A stretch of 5,263 nucleotides of DNA from an uncultured Elusimicrobia bacterium (GTDB lineage: Bacteria; Elusimicrobiota; Elusimicrobia; Elusimicrobiales; Elusimicrobiaceae), in NCBI GenBank assembly GCA_945483375.1, contig CALYRQ010000080.1, positions 1 through 5,263 of the forward strand, written 5' to 3'. A program made the translations under genes and the position numbers. Of this stretch, positions 1 to 4,676 are shown piece by piece (positions within the stretch are counted from its first letter, which is position 1; each line of letters starts with the position of its first letter). The notes below the pieces were generated by a model. It saw only the letters and a program-made list of their open reading frames with translations, was not told where the DNA came from and made no database searches.

Positions 1-235
1 CACAGACAAGATCAGCCTCAACACAGCTAGTTCGCAGAACCTCTTGCACGAGAAAGCCACCGTCCTCCAAGAAATAAATATCTTCCGCCTTTTCCATAGC
101 AGAAAATAACGTAATAGCTTCAGCCACACGCGCTTTTTCAACAGCAAACGTATACTGCGGGAGCGCAACAGCAGATAAGATTCCGATAATTAATACAACG
201 ACTAGTAACTCGATAAGTGTAAAACCTTTTTTCAT
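1..235 (-). CDS. Type IV pilin / pseudopilin, N-terminal part (runs off left edge)
   Basis: The visible 78 residues start MKKGFTLIELLVVVLIIG, a class III prepilin leader followed by the hydrophobic N-terminal helix. From family knowledge, prepilin peptidase PilD would cut between G4 and F5 and methylate F5; E9 becomes the Glu5 that guides assembly. The subunit would sit in the inner membrane and then in a type IV pilus or a type II secretion pseudopilus. After the helix (to about residue 35) comes an amphipathic stretch with AVEKARVAEAIT, typical of the helix continuing into the globular head. Two cysteines (C71, C78) lie near the window edge; the rest of the head is outside. The ATG start is supported by a GAGGAG ribosome-binding site at 242-247, six bases upstream. 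A promoter candidate lies at 275-303. No pilus assembly genes adjoin it in this window. Major versus minor pilin cannot be told from the fragment. Confidence 0.93.
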   Translation of the reverse strand, partial: MKKGFTLIELLVVVLIIGILSAVALPQYTFAVEKARVAEAITLFSAMEKAEDIYFLEDGGFLVQEVLRTSCVEADLVC

Positions 236-274
236 AACACACTCCTCAGCAAGTTGATTTAAAGGGTCTTTTAC

Positions 275-303
275 AGGATAGAAAGTATTCGGCAAAAAAT
301 CAA
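275..303 (-). promoter_or_regulatory. Candidate sigma70 promoter of the left pilin gene
   Basis: On the minus strand, TTGATT (298-303) is followed after 17 bases by TATCCT (275-280), matching 4 of 6 consensus bases in each box. Transcription would start near 268, giving a leader of about 33 bases that includes the GAGGAG site. The same -35 hexamer is used by the RNA promoter at 573-600. It lies downstream of the U-rich tract at 323-339, so the pilin probably has its own start even if the upstream RNA is transcribed toward it. Confidence 0.42.
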
Positions 304-384
304 CCGCTAAAGAAAATGTATCAAAAAAAAAAAACAAAACAAGCCCCTCCCCAAGTCGCCCGTCCGGCGAAGACCCCCGCCCTT

Positions 385-420
385 CTGATTAGCAGGGCCC
401 CACTGTTTAGGACATGTCGC
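385..420 (-). repeat. Imperfect direct repeat, copy 2 (3' side of candidate RNA)
   Basis: Read on the minus strand this unit begins GCGA, contains TCCTAAACAGTG (401-412) followed by GGGGC, and ends TAATCAG. It matches the unit at 486-518 with a 3-base length difference and a variable part between GCGA and the 12-base core. The core is identical in both copies. Confidence 0.7.
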
Positions 421-485
421 TTAGCCACGTAACAACACTTGCCGGGGGCCTTCCAGGCCACGGTTATCTTGTTCCACCCATCAGA

Positions 486-518
486 CTGATTTAAGCCACA
501 CTGTTTAGGAGAAATCGC
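486..518 (-). repeat. Imperfect direct repeat, copy 1 (5' side of candidate RNA)
   Basis: Partner of the unit at 385-420. On the minus strand it runs GCGA, then the core TCCTAAACAGTG (499-510), TGGC, and AAATCAG. The two units lie about 100 bases apart in the same orientation. In the hand-folded RNA the cores fall on the two strands at the edge of the central loop. Confidence 0.7.
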
Positions 519-572
519 CACCAACGAACAGGCGCGGCGCGCAGCGTGCGGACCGCAAAAGGCCCCACACCT

Positions 573-600
573 ATTTTATTTCTAACATTTATTCAATCAA
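573..600 (-). promoter_or_regulatory. Sigma70-type promoter for the candidate RNA
   Basis: On the minus strand TTGATT (595-600) and TAAAAT (573-578) are separated by 16 bases, with AT-rich flanks. A start 7 bases downstream falls at the beginning of a GGGGCC sequence near 566. The -35 box overlaps the TGA stop codon (597-599) of the hydrolase gene upstream, so the promoter is tucked into the end of that gene. No terminator separates the two, so read-through from the hydrolase gene is also possible. Confidence 0.55.
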
Positions 601-1229
601 AAATATCGGTGTACGCTTTTTAATACGCCGGATTTAGACATATCCCCCGGGTTGGTTCCCGGCACGCCCTCCGGCACCGCCGCGCCGCGCGCCGAAAAAT
701 AAGAAACCCACAGCGGCGAAACGCGGCCCGTTTCTTTATCCGTAAAACTCATCGGGGCGGACGGAAACAAAAACGCGCCGTGCCCGTCCAAAAACGCCGT
801 CTGAATAAGTTCACTGCAATAATAGGCCTCGTTATCCGGCAAAAATAAAAAATCGTACGGGCGTCCCTCCAACGCGCGGATACGCGCCATCGCCGCTGGA
901 ATCAGCGCACGGTACCGTCGTTTCAAGCGGGACACTTCTACCGCAGGCTTACCGTCCCACACGGCCGCTTCCGCCAAAAATACGCACAGCGGCGTACGCT
1001 TTACACCGCCTTGCGGAGAGGCCTCCCAAATAAATATGCCGTCGGAACCGCGTTCGGCCACGCCAACGTGGGTAAACGGAACATTCTTCCGGCCCGAAGT
1101 GGCGGCGGATATAGCCCGCTCGAAATCGCTCCCCGGGCCTGCCTGGAACACCAAATCGCCCGTTTTCAACTCAAACGCATTGGCAAATGAAGCCGCAAAC
1201 AAAAAAATACAAAATAAAATTTTTCTCAT
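597..1229 (-). CDS. Exported YiiX/YaeF-type permuted papain-like (NlpC/P60-superfamily) cysteine hydrolase
   Basis: The 210-residue protein begins with a signal peptide (residues 1-18, predicted cut after ANA). The mature part matches the circularly permuted NlpC/P60 fold of the YiiX/YaeF group: a GDLVFQ strand (24-29), a helix with AISAATSG (39-46), the catalytic-type His in FTHVGV (H54), an acidic residue in IWEA (E69), PYDFLF (125-130) and the catalytic-type Cys in YYCSEL (C138). In this family the permutation places His before Cys, as here. Members are thought to hydrolyse amide or ester bonds; substrate is unknown, and periplasmic peptidoglycan or lipid is possible. The reading frame stays open to 1562, but residues upstream of this ATG overlap the divergent gene and look non-coding, and this start gives a perfect signal peptide. 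TATAAT ends six bases before the ATG, and the only purine-rich site (GGGGGGAG) is 17 bases away, so the mRNA may be leaderless. Confidence 0.88.
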   Translation of the reverse strand: MRKILFCIFLFAASFANAFELKTGDLVFQAGPGSDFERAISAATSGRKNVPFTHVGVAERGSDGIFIWEASPQGGVKRTPLCVFLAEAAVWDGKPAVEVSRLKRRYRALIPAAMARIRALEGRPYDFLFLPDNEAYYCSELIQTAFLDGHGAFLFPSAPMSFTDKETGRVSPLWVSYFSARGAAVPEGVPGTNPGDMSKSGVLKSVHRYF

Positions 1230-1235
1230 AAAAAT

Positions 1236-1241
1236 ATTATA
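1236..1241 (-). promoter_or_regulatory. -10 box of the hydrolase gene; transcript probably leaderless
   Basis: A perfect TATAAT on the minus strand is followed by ATTTTT and then the ATG, so a start 7 bases downstream coincides with the A of the start codon at 1229. No -35 match is seen at 16-18 bases spacing; that region is instead GC-rich and holds the inverted repeat 1251-1269. Confidence 0.5.
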
Positions 1242-1250
1242 GAAAACTCC

Positions 1251-1315
1251 CCCCGGCTCACGCCCGGGGCAGCTGCATGTATATGGCGGGCCCAGGCCAT
1301 CTAGGTCTTTTGACC
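1251..1315. promoter_or_regulatory. Cluster of three inverted repeats in the divergent spacer
   Basis: Three dyads sit side by side between the divergent genes. They are CCCCGG/CCGGGG (1251-1256 with 1264-1269, 7-base loop), ATGGC/GCCAT (1283-1287 with 1296-1300, with a GGGCCC inside the loop) and GGTC/GACC (1304-1307 with 1312-1315). None is followed by a terminator-like T tract in the plus direction. The first abuts the hydrolase -10 box and the last overlaps a possible TTGACC -35 box (1310-1315) for the gene at 1362. They could be operator sites or leader hairpins; function is not shown. Confidence 0.3.
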
Positions 1316-1350
1316 CTTTTCTTAAAAACATATGTTTAGTAAGATAAGTT

Positions 1351-1355
1351 AAGGG
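1351..1355 (+). promoter_or_regulatory. Ribosome-binding site fixing the start at 1362
   Basis: AAGGG lies six bases before the ATG, which opens a textbook signal peptide. This makes the start at 1362 secure although a TATACT sequence directly abuts the ATG. Confidence 0.6.
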
Positions 1356-1361
1356 TATACT

Positions 1362-2708
1362 ATGAAAAAATTTATTTGTTTGTTGCTTCTGCTCGCTTGC
1401 TGCTCTCAGGCGCTGTACGCCCAAGTAAAACCGGGTAGAGCGCTCGTGAAAGCGGTATCCAATGCACCCGCTCAAACCGCCAAAGCTGCCCAGGCCGCCG
1501 TTCAAACAACCACGGTACTTGGCACCGTCGCCCGCGCGGCCGCCAAAACCCAGTTCAGCCACCCGGAAAAACTCCGCCCGCTGCCGTTTGAACCCGACTA
1601 CATTCCAGACGAAATTTTCGACCCAAACGACATTGAATTTCGCATTTCTCCTCAGGCGGTTATCTTAGACAGATACGACGAACTTTTTAAACATTTTGAA
1701 TATAATTTTAAATCGGACGAAACTTTCTCGCGCGAAAAAGCACTCTACGCAAAAGAAGCGCGCAGCGCGTTGCTGGCCCCGCTCCCCGCGCCGACCGACC
1801 CCTATACACTGGTTCATTCCTATCATCTGCCCCCGGAAATGTTGGAAGAATATGACGTTTTTTATTCCCATGTAAAAACTTTTCATCCCTACTTATGCAA
1901 CCAGCTAATGCCTTTTTTGGCGGCTTCCGCCCCTCGCTGGAACCCCTCCGAAAAGCGCGCGCTGGACGAAGATTTAGCCGCTCTGTCTTTAAAAATACAA
2001 AACCTGTTAAGACATATGCACAATACGGACCCGCTTATCTCCCGCATTATCACCGATATTAACTGGGCGCGCGAAATTCTATTTGATATGCCCGGCCAAT
2101 TAGTAGTGCCCCATCTCAAACGTCCCGCGCCGTTTAATCTTAACGAATACCGTTTGGTCCCCCCGGCCGGAGCCTCCCCCCGCTTGGCAATTTTGGACGA
2201 CACCTACTTCTTCTCACCCGATAAAGCCCGCAGCGCGGCGGAAGAACTTTGCGCCCAAATCCCCGCCGGCCTGAAAATCGCCGTACTAAACGATAATCCC
2301 GCCCATATCAACCAGTATACCGCCTGGCAAAACGGCCACTTATTTACAAACGGCATTACGGTGCAAACTTTTACTTCCGTCGGCGACTTCATGCAAAAGC
2401 ACAACCAGTCCCGGTTTGATTTAATTTTAACGGATTACTTTATCCCGGGCGGCGGCGGGAACCTGCTCGTCAAAACCCTGCGCAATAACCGCGATAATAC
2501 GCCCATCCTTTTGCAATCCTACGCCGGAGAAGGCACCTCCGCCTGGGACATGACCCGTTCCCCCCAGGCCCTGGAAAAAGACTATATGGCCGGGTACGAC
2601 GGCGAACTCCCCGGCAATGACGATTTTTTCTCCCGCCGCGGTTATCTGTACGTACTGGAAGGAATCCGCAATTTCTACCTCTACCGGGCCGCACACGCCG
2701 CACAATAA
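1362..2708 (+). CDS. Exported protein with a C-terminal response-regulator receiver-like domain
   Basis: The 448-residue product starts with a signal peptide (MKKF, hydrophobic core about 5-12, likely cut after ALYA at residue 20). A lipoprotein cut at C13 is less likely. Residues 23-65 are Ala/Thr/Gln-rich and probably unstructured. Residues 70-260 form a helix-rich part I do not recognise. From about 304 the sequence follows a CheY-like receiver: KIAVLNDNP (305-313) in the place of the acidic pair, FDLILTDYFIPGGGG (352-366) with D358 as the phospho-acceptor position, and PILLQS (381-386) with the Ser/Thr position. The usual DxxxxK...P end is replaced by GYDGELPGND, so the conserved Lys is missing, and the first acid is Asn310. 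The domain is therefore probably not a normal phospho-switch, and its exported location would separate it from cytoplasmic kinases. AAGGG at 1351-1355 supports the start, and a strong terminator follows. Function unknown. Confidence 0.85.
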   Translation: MKKFICLLLLLACCSQALYAQVKPGRALVKAVSNAPAQTAKAAQAAVQTTTVLGTVARAAAKTQFSHPEKLRPLPFEPDYIPDEIFDPNDIEFRISPQAVILDRYDELFKHFEYNFKSDETFSREKALYAKEARSALLAPLPAPTDPYTLVHSYHLPPEMLEEYDVFYSHVKTFHPYLCNQLMPFLAASAPRWNPSEKRALDEDLAALSLKIQNLLRHMHNTDPLISRIITDINWAREILFDMPGQLVVPHLKRPAPFNLNEYRLVPPAGASPRLAILDDTYFFSPDKARSAAEELCAQIPAGLKIAVLNDNPAHINQYTAWQNGHLFTNGITVQTFTSVGDFMQKHNQSRFDLILTDYFIPGGGGNLLVKTLRNNRDNTPILLQSYAGEGTSAWDMTRSPQALEKDYMAGYDGELPGNDDFFSRRGYLYVLEGIRNFYLYRAAHAAQ

Positions 2709-2720
2709 CTAATTTCCTCC

Positions 2721-2750
2721 ACGCCCCGCAAAGAACTGCGGGGCGTTTTT
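2721..2750 (+). terminator. Intrinsic terminator of the receiver-like gene
   Basis: A perfect 10-base-pair stem, ACGCCCCGCA (2721-2730) with TGCGGGGCGT (2737-2746), has a 6-base loop and ends in a T tract (2746-2750). It begins 12 bases after the stop codon and isolates this gene from the ankyrin gene. Confidence 0.92.
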
Positions 2751-2764
2751 ACATCCGCGTTATT

Positions 2765-2773
2765 TGATAAAAT
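2765..2773 (+). promoter_or_regulatory. Extended -10 promoter of the ankyrin gene; transcript probably leaderless
   Basis: TGATAAAAT combines the TGn extension with a TAAAAT -10 box. Six bases separate it from the ATG, so a start 7 bases downstream falls on the A at 2780. No Shine-Dalgarno-like purine run lies between the terminator and the ATG, which agrees with a leaderless mRNA. A convincing -35 box is absent, as expected for extended -10 promoters. Confidence 0.52.
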
Positions 2774-2779
2774 AATTTT

Positions 2780-3499
2780 ATGAAGAAAGTCCTCGTATTT
2801 TTAACCGCATTACTGGTATGCTGGCTGGCCGCCGGATACCACACGGCACGCCAGCAGACGCTCAACGAAAGCCTGGTGGCGGACGCATACTACGGGGATT
2901 TAGTCTCCGTCAAAAACGATTTGGAAGACGGCGCCGATATTTCTTTCGAACTGTATTTTGACGACGAAGACCGCCAATATACGGACGTTCTTTTTAACGC
3001 CCTGCACGCGGCGGCTTCTTCCGGCAACGAGGACGTGATTAATTTTCTGCTGGAAGAGGGTTTAAATATCGACTATCCCACCCCCGAAGGCTGGACGCCG
3101 CTTTTCATCGCCGCGCGCGACGGACAAAGCGAAGCGGCCAAACTGCTCGTTTTCCGCGGGGCGGACCTTAACATTCAAACGGACCGCGGCGCAACCGCGC
3201 TTTTAATGGCCATCACGCAGGAATACCCGTCCGAAACCGACCGCAACAGCCTGCTGGAATACATGCTTAAACGCGGGGCGGACCCCAACCTGGCGGACGG
3301 CAACGGTTTCTCCCCCCTGTATTACGCCGCCACGCTTAAAAACGTGACCGCAGTAAAACTCCTACTCGAATACGACGCTGTGCCGGATGAAGAAAACCTG
3401 TCTAAAATCTCGCGGATTTTGGCCCCGCTGTCGGACAATGCCTCCCGCGATATTCTCTCTCTTCTTAAAAAAGCCCGCAAAAACGCCAAAACCAAATAA
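2780..3499 (+). CDS. Exported or membrane-anchored ankyrin-repeat protein
   Basis: The 239-residue protein has an N-terminal hydrophobic segment (residues 3-19, MKKVLVFLTALLVCWLAAG). It is either a signal peptide or an uncleaved anchor, so the rest should lie outside the cytoplasm. About five ankyrin repeats follow: a degenerate first one at about 29-54, then 70-100 (NALHAAASSGNEDVINFLLEEG), 103-133 (GWTPLFIAARDGQSEAAKLL), 136-172 (longer by a few residues around EYPSETD) and 175-202. The consensus TPL-AA and LL--GAD-N elements are clear in repeats 2-5. The C-terminus (about 208-239) is a helical, Lys-rich tail. Ankyrin repeats bind other proteins; no catalytic domain is present and the partner is unknown. 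No terminator separates it from yggS 49 bases downstream, so read-through is possible, although yggS has its own promoter. Confidence 0.88.
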   Translation: MKKVLVFLTALLVCWLAAGYHTARQQTLNESLVADAYYGDLVSVKNDLEDGADISFELYFDDEDRQYTDVLFNALHAAASSGNEDVINFLLEEGLNIDYPTPEGWTPLFIAARDGQSEAAKLLVFRGADLNIQTDRGATALLMAITQEYPSETDRNSLLEYMLKRGADPNLADGNGFSPLYYAATLKNVTAVKLLLEYDAVPDEENLSKISRILAPLSDNASRDILSLLKKARKNAKTK

Positions 3500-3522
3500 A
3501 AATGGCGTATTAAATAAAATTT

Positions 3523-3542
3523 TGGTATAATATGTCAAGGGA
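3523..3542 (+). promoter_or_regulatory. Extended -10 promoter and ribosome-binding site of yggS
   Basis: TGGTATAAT (3523-3531) is an extended -10 box with a perfect TATAAT hexamer. A start near 3538 would leave a leader of only about 11 bases, nearly all of it the AAGGGA site (3537-3542), which is six bases from the ATG. No good -35 box is seen. Confidence 0.55.
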
Positions 3543-3548
3543 TTTTTT

Positions 3549-4253
3549 ATGAACAGGGAAGAAACGCTGCTTCAAAACTTTCAAGACGTGCAAAACGCCC
3601 TGTCCGCCGCCTGCAAAAAAACGGCAAGAAATCCCCGTGAAGTAACCTTATTGGCCGTCACCAAATACGCCCAAGACCAAGACGTTTTAGTTTTGCTTCG
3701 GCACGGGCTTATCCACCATGTGGGCGAGTCCCGCGTGCAACAAGCCTGGGCGCGGTGGACGAGTGAAAATTTTGCAAAATATCCCGTAGTAAAACATTTT
3801 ATCGGGCATTTGCAAAAAAATAAAGCGGCCAAGGCGGCGCAGTTGTTTGATTTTATCGATTCTTTGGATAATTTTGACACCGCTCTCGCCCTCGAAAAAC
3901 ACCTGCCGCCGGGCAAAATAATCCGCGCACTGGTGCAGGTAAAACTGACGGACCGGGAAACGCAATCCGGGCTTACGTTAGAGGATGCCAGAACACTTGC
4001 CGCCAAGCTAAAAACGCTCACGCAAGTAAAAGTGTGCGGATATATGGGTATAGCTCCCCAAGGGGCCCCCGAAGCCGAACTGAGAAGTTTGTTCGGCCGA
4101 GTGAAAAGAGCGTTCGACCAAGACTTTCCGCCCGGGACGGAACGGTATTTGTCCCTGGGAATGAGCGAAGATTTTGTGACGGCGGTGGAAGAGGGTTCTT
4201 CCCTGCCCAGAATCGGCAGCAGGTTGTTTGCCGCAAATTTGGAGGTTTTATGA
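3549..4253 (+). CDS. yggS: YggS/PLPBP-family pyridoxal 5'-phosphate homeostasis protein
   Basis: The 234-residue length and motifs fit the YggS (YlmE, human PLPBP) family, a cytoplasmic single-domain TIM barrel of fold type III that binds PLP but has no known catalytic activity and buffers the PLP pool. LLAVTKY (34-40) carries the PLP-binding Lys (K39). HVGESRVQ (57-64) replaces the common FGENxxQE. HFIGHLQKNK (83-92) matches the HFIGxLQxNK signature. GYMGIAP (164-170) and LSLGMSEDFVTAVEEGSS (201-218), followed by RIGSRLF (221-227), cover the phosphate-binding C-terminal part. The start is fixed by AAGGGA at 3537-3542. Its stop codon overlaps the start of the DUF167 gene in an ATGA, implying translational coupling. 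This pairing is a known yggS/yggU neighbourhood; the membrane gene yggT often found between them is absent here. Confidence 0.95.
   Translation: MNREETLLQNFQDVQNALSAACKKTARNPREVTLLAVTKYAQDQDVLVLLRHGLIHHVGESRVQQAWARWTSENFAKYPVVKHFIGHLQKNKAAKAAQLFDFIDSLDNFDTALALEKHLPPGKIIRALVQVKLTDRETQSGLTLEDARTLAAKLKTLTQVKVCGYMGIAPQGAPEAELRSLFGRVKRAFDQDFPPGTERYLSLGMSEDFVTAVEEGSSLPRIGSRLFAANLEVL
4241..4245 (+). promoter_or_regulatory. Ribosome-binding site that decides the yggU start
   Basis: GGAGG inside the last codons of yggS lies four bases before the ATG at 4250. It selects this start over any upstream in-frame codon within yggS (the frame is open from 4034). Confidence 0.75.
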
Positions 4254-4516
4254 TTATAAAGGTCCGTTTGATTCCCACCGCAGGACGCAACGAAGTCATC
4301 AGCCGCATCGGCAGCGTTTTGCGCGTGAAAATTAAAAATAAAAAAGTGGACGACGACGCGGCAAACGCCCTTATGAAAACTTTCCTGGCCGATTTTTTTA
4401 ACGTGAAAGAAGAAAGCATTATTATTGTAAAAGGCGCCAAAGGGAAGGAAAAAACCGTGGAAGTGCGCGATAAAAGCGAAGAAGAACTGCGCAAAATCAT
4501 GGATTCCATTCCGTAG
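4250..4516 (+). CDS. yggU: DUF167 / YggU-family protein
   Basis: The 88-residue protein MIIKVRLIPTAGRNEVIS... fits the small DUF167 (YggU, UPF0235) family in length and order of motifs: the opening strand with V-x-L-I-P-x-A (5-11), LRVKIKNKKVDDDAANALM (24-42) in place of the usual dGkAN-aLi element, and a closing IIIVKGAKGKEKTVEV (57-72) that corresponds to the G-x-x-s-R-x-K-x-v-x-i element. Ala-Asn (38-39) of the AN motif is kept but the preceding Gly-Lys is Asp-Ala. The biochemical role of the family is unknown. The gene overlaps yggS by four bases (ATGA) and has its own GGAGG, so the two are co-translated. A terminator pair follows from 4533. Confidence 0.88.
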   Translation: MIIKVRLIPTAGRNEVISRIGSVLRVKIKNKKVDDDAANALMKTFLADFFNVKEESIIIVKGAKGKEKTVEVRDKSEEELRKIMDSIP

Positions 4517-4532
4517 GATTTACGAGAATTTA

Positions 4533-4561
4533 AAAAGGCCCCGGACAGCCCCGGGGCTTTT
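4533..4561 (+). terminator. Intrinsic terminator after yggS-yggU (first of two)
   Basis: Arm 4533-4544 (AAAAG, one bulged G, CCCCGG) pairs with CCGGGGCTTTT (4551-4561) across a 6-base loop. The A-run on one side and T-run on the other make it usable in both directions, although the T tract is only four bases long. Confidence 0.8.
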
Positions 4562-4575
4562 GTTGCCAATACAAG

Positions 4576-4608
4576 AAACCGGGTTTCCGTTTGGAAGCCC
4601 GGTTTTTT
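4576..4608 (+). terminator. Second intrinsic terminator after yggS-yggU
   Basis: A 13-pair stem, AAACCGGGTTTCC (4576-4588) with GGAAGCCCGGTTT (4593-4605), has one G-U pair, a 4-base loop and a six-base T run (4603-4608). It is the stronger plus-strand stop of the pair. Confidence 0.88.
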
Positions 4609-4623
4609 GCGGCTGATAACCAT

Positions 4624-4654
4624 AAAAAACCGCCCCCCAAACTGCAGGGGGCGG
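4624..4654 (-). terminator. Intrinsic terminator of the right pilin gene
   Basis: On the minus strand CCGCCCCC (4647-4654) pairs with GGGGGCGG (4630-4637) over a 9-base loop, followed by six T (4629-4624). It begins 22 bases after the pilin stop codon. Confidence 0.85.
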
Positions 4655-4676
4655 GAAAGCTGTTTCAACTTAAAAA

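Larger units (their letters stand above)
323..566 (-). ncRNA. Candidate structured non-coding RNA of about 230-240 nt (rod-like fold, 6S-like at best)
   Basis: No convincing protein is encoded here, yet the stretch has the parts of an RNA gene. A good promoter (573-600) points to a start near 566, and the RNA ends in a 17-base U-rich tract (323-339). Hand folding, with RNA position p at window position 567-p, gives a closing helix joining p2-10 to p218-226 (several G-U pairs). Further helices are p14-18/p201-205, p30-37/p185-191 (one bulge), p66-75/p144-153 (one mismatch), p94-98/p132-136 and a GC-rich tip p104-112/p116-125 with a three-base loop. The centre is a large internal loop, and its 3' strand can form a small hairpin (p169-173/p184-188). 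A long rod with paired ends and a central bubble recalls 6S RNA, but I recognise no diagnostic 6S sequence. RNase P, tmRNA and SRP signatures are not visible. It could instead be a long leader or attenuator for the downstream pilin gene. Confidence 0.5.

Noticed and set aside
198..339. Attenuator or riboswitch reading of the U tract controlling the left pilin
   Set aside because: The pilin has its own promoter candidate downstream of the tract, and the GC hairpin nearest the tract is about 15 bases away, so a classical attenuator is not supported. It is not excluded.
321..524. Minus-strand open frame of 67 codons inside the candidate RNA
   Set aside because: It needs a TTG start, has no ribosome-binding site at a proper distance, ends in a run of Phe codons made by the T tract, and shows no domain. 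The stretch is better explained as an RNA gene.
323..566. Known RNA classes (RNase P, tmRNA, SRP RNA, c-di-GMP riboswitch) as the identity of the candidate RNA
   Set aside because: The conserved sequence blocks of these classes that I know are not visible. 6S RNA remains open only on shape.
1310..1336. Promoter TTGACC with TATGTT for the gene at 1362
   Set aside because: The -35 is good but the spacing to TATGTT is only 15 bases and better spacings have no -10 match. Mentioned only as a possibility, not listed as a promoter.
1230..1562. Upstream extension of the hydrolase frame by 111 codons
   Set aside because: The extension overlaps the divergent gene and its signal peptide region, has low-quality composition, and would bury the clear signal peptide that starts at 1229.
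4034..4249. Upstream extension of the yggU frame
   Set aside because: It lies wholly inside yggS in another frame. The GGAGG and ATG at 4250 give the normal family length of 88 residues.
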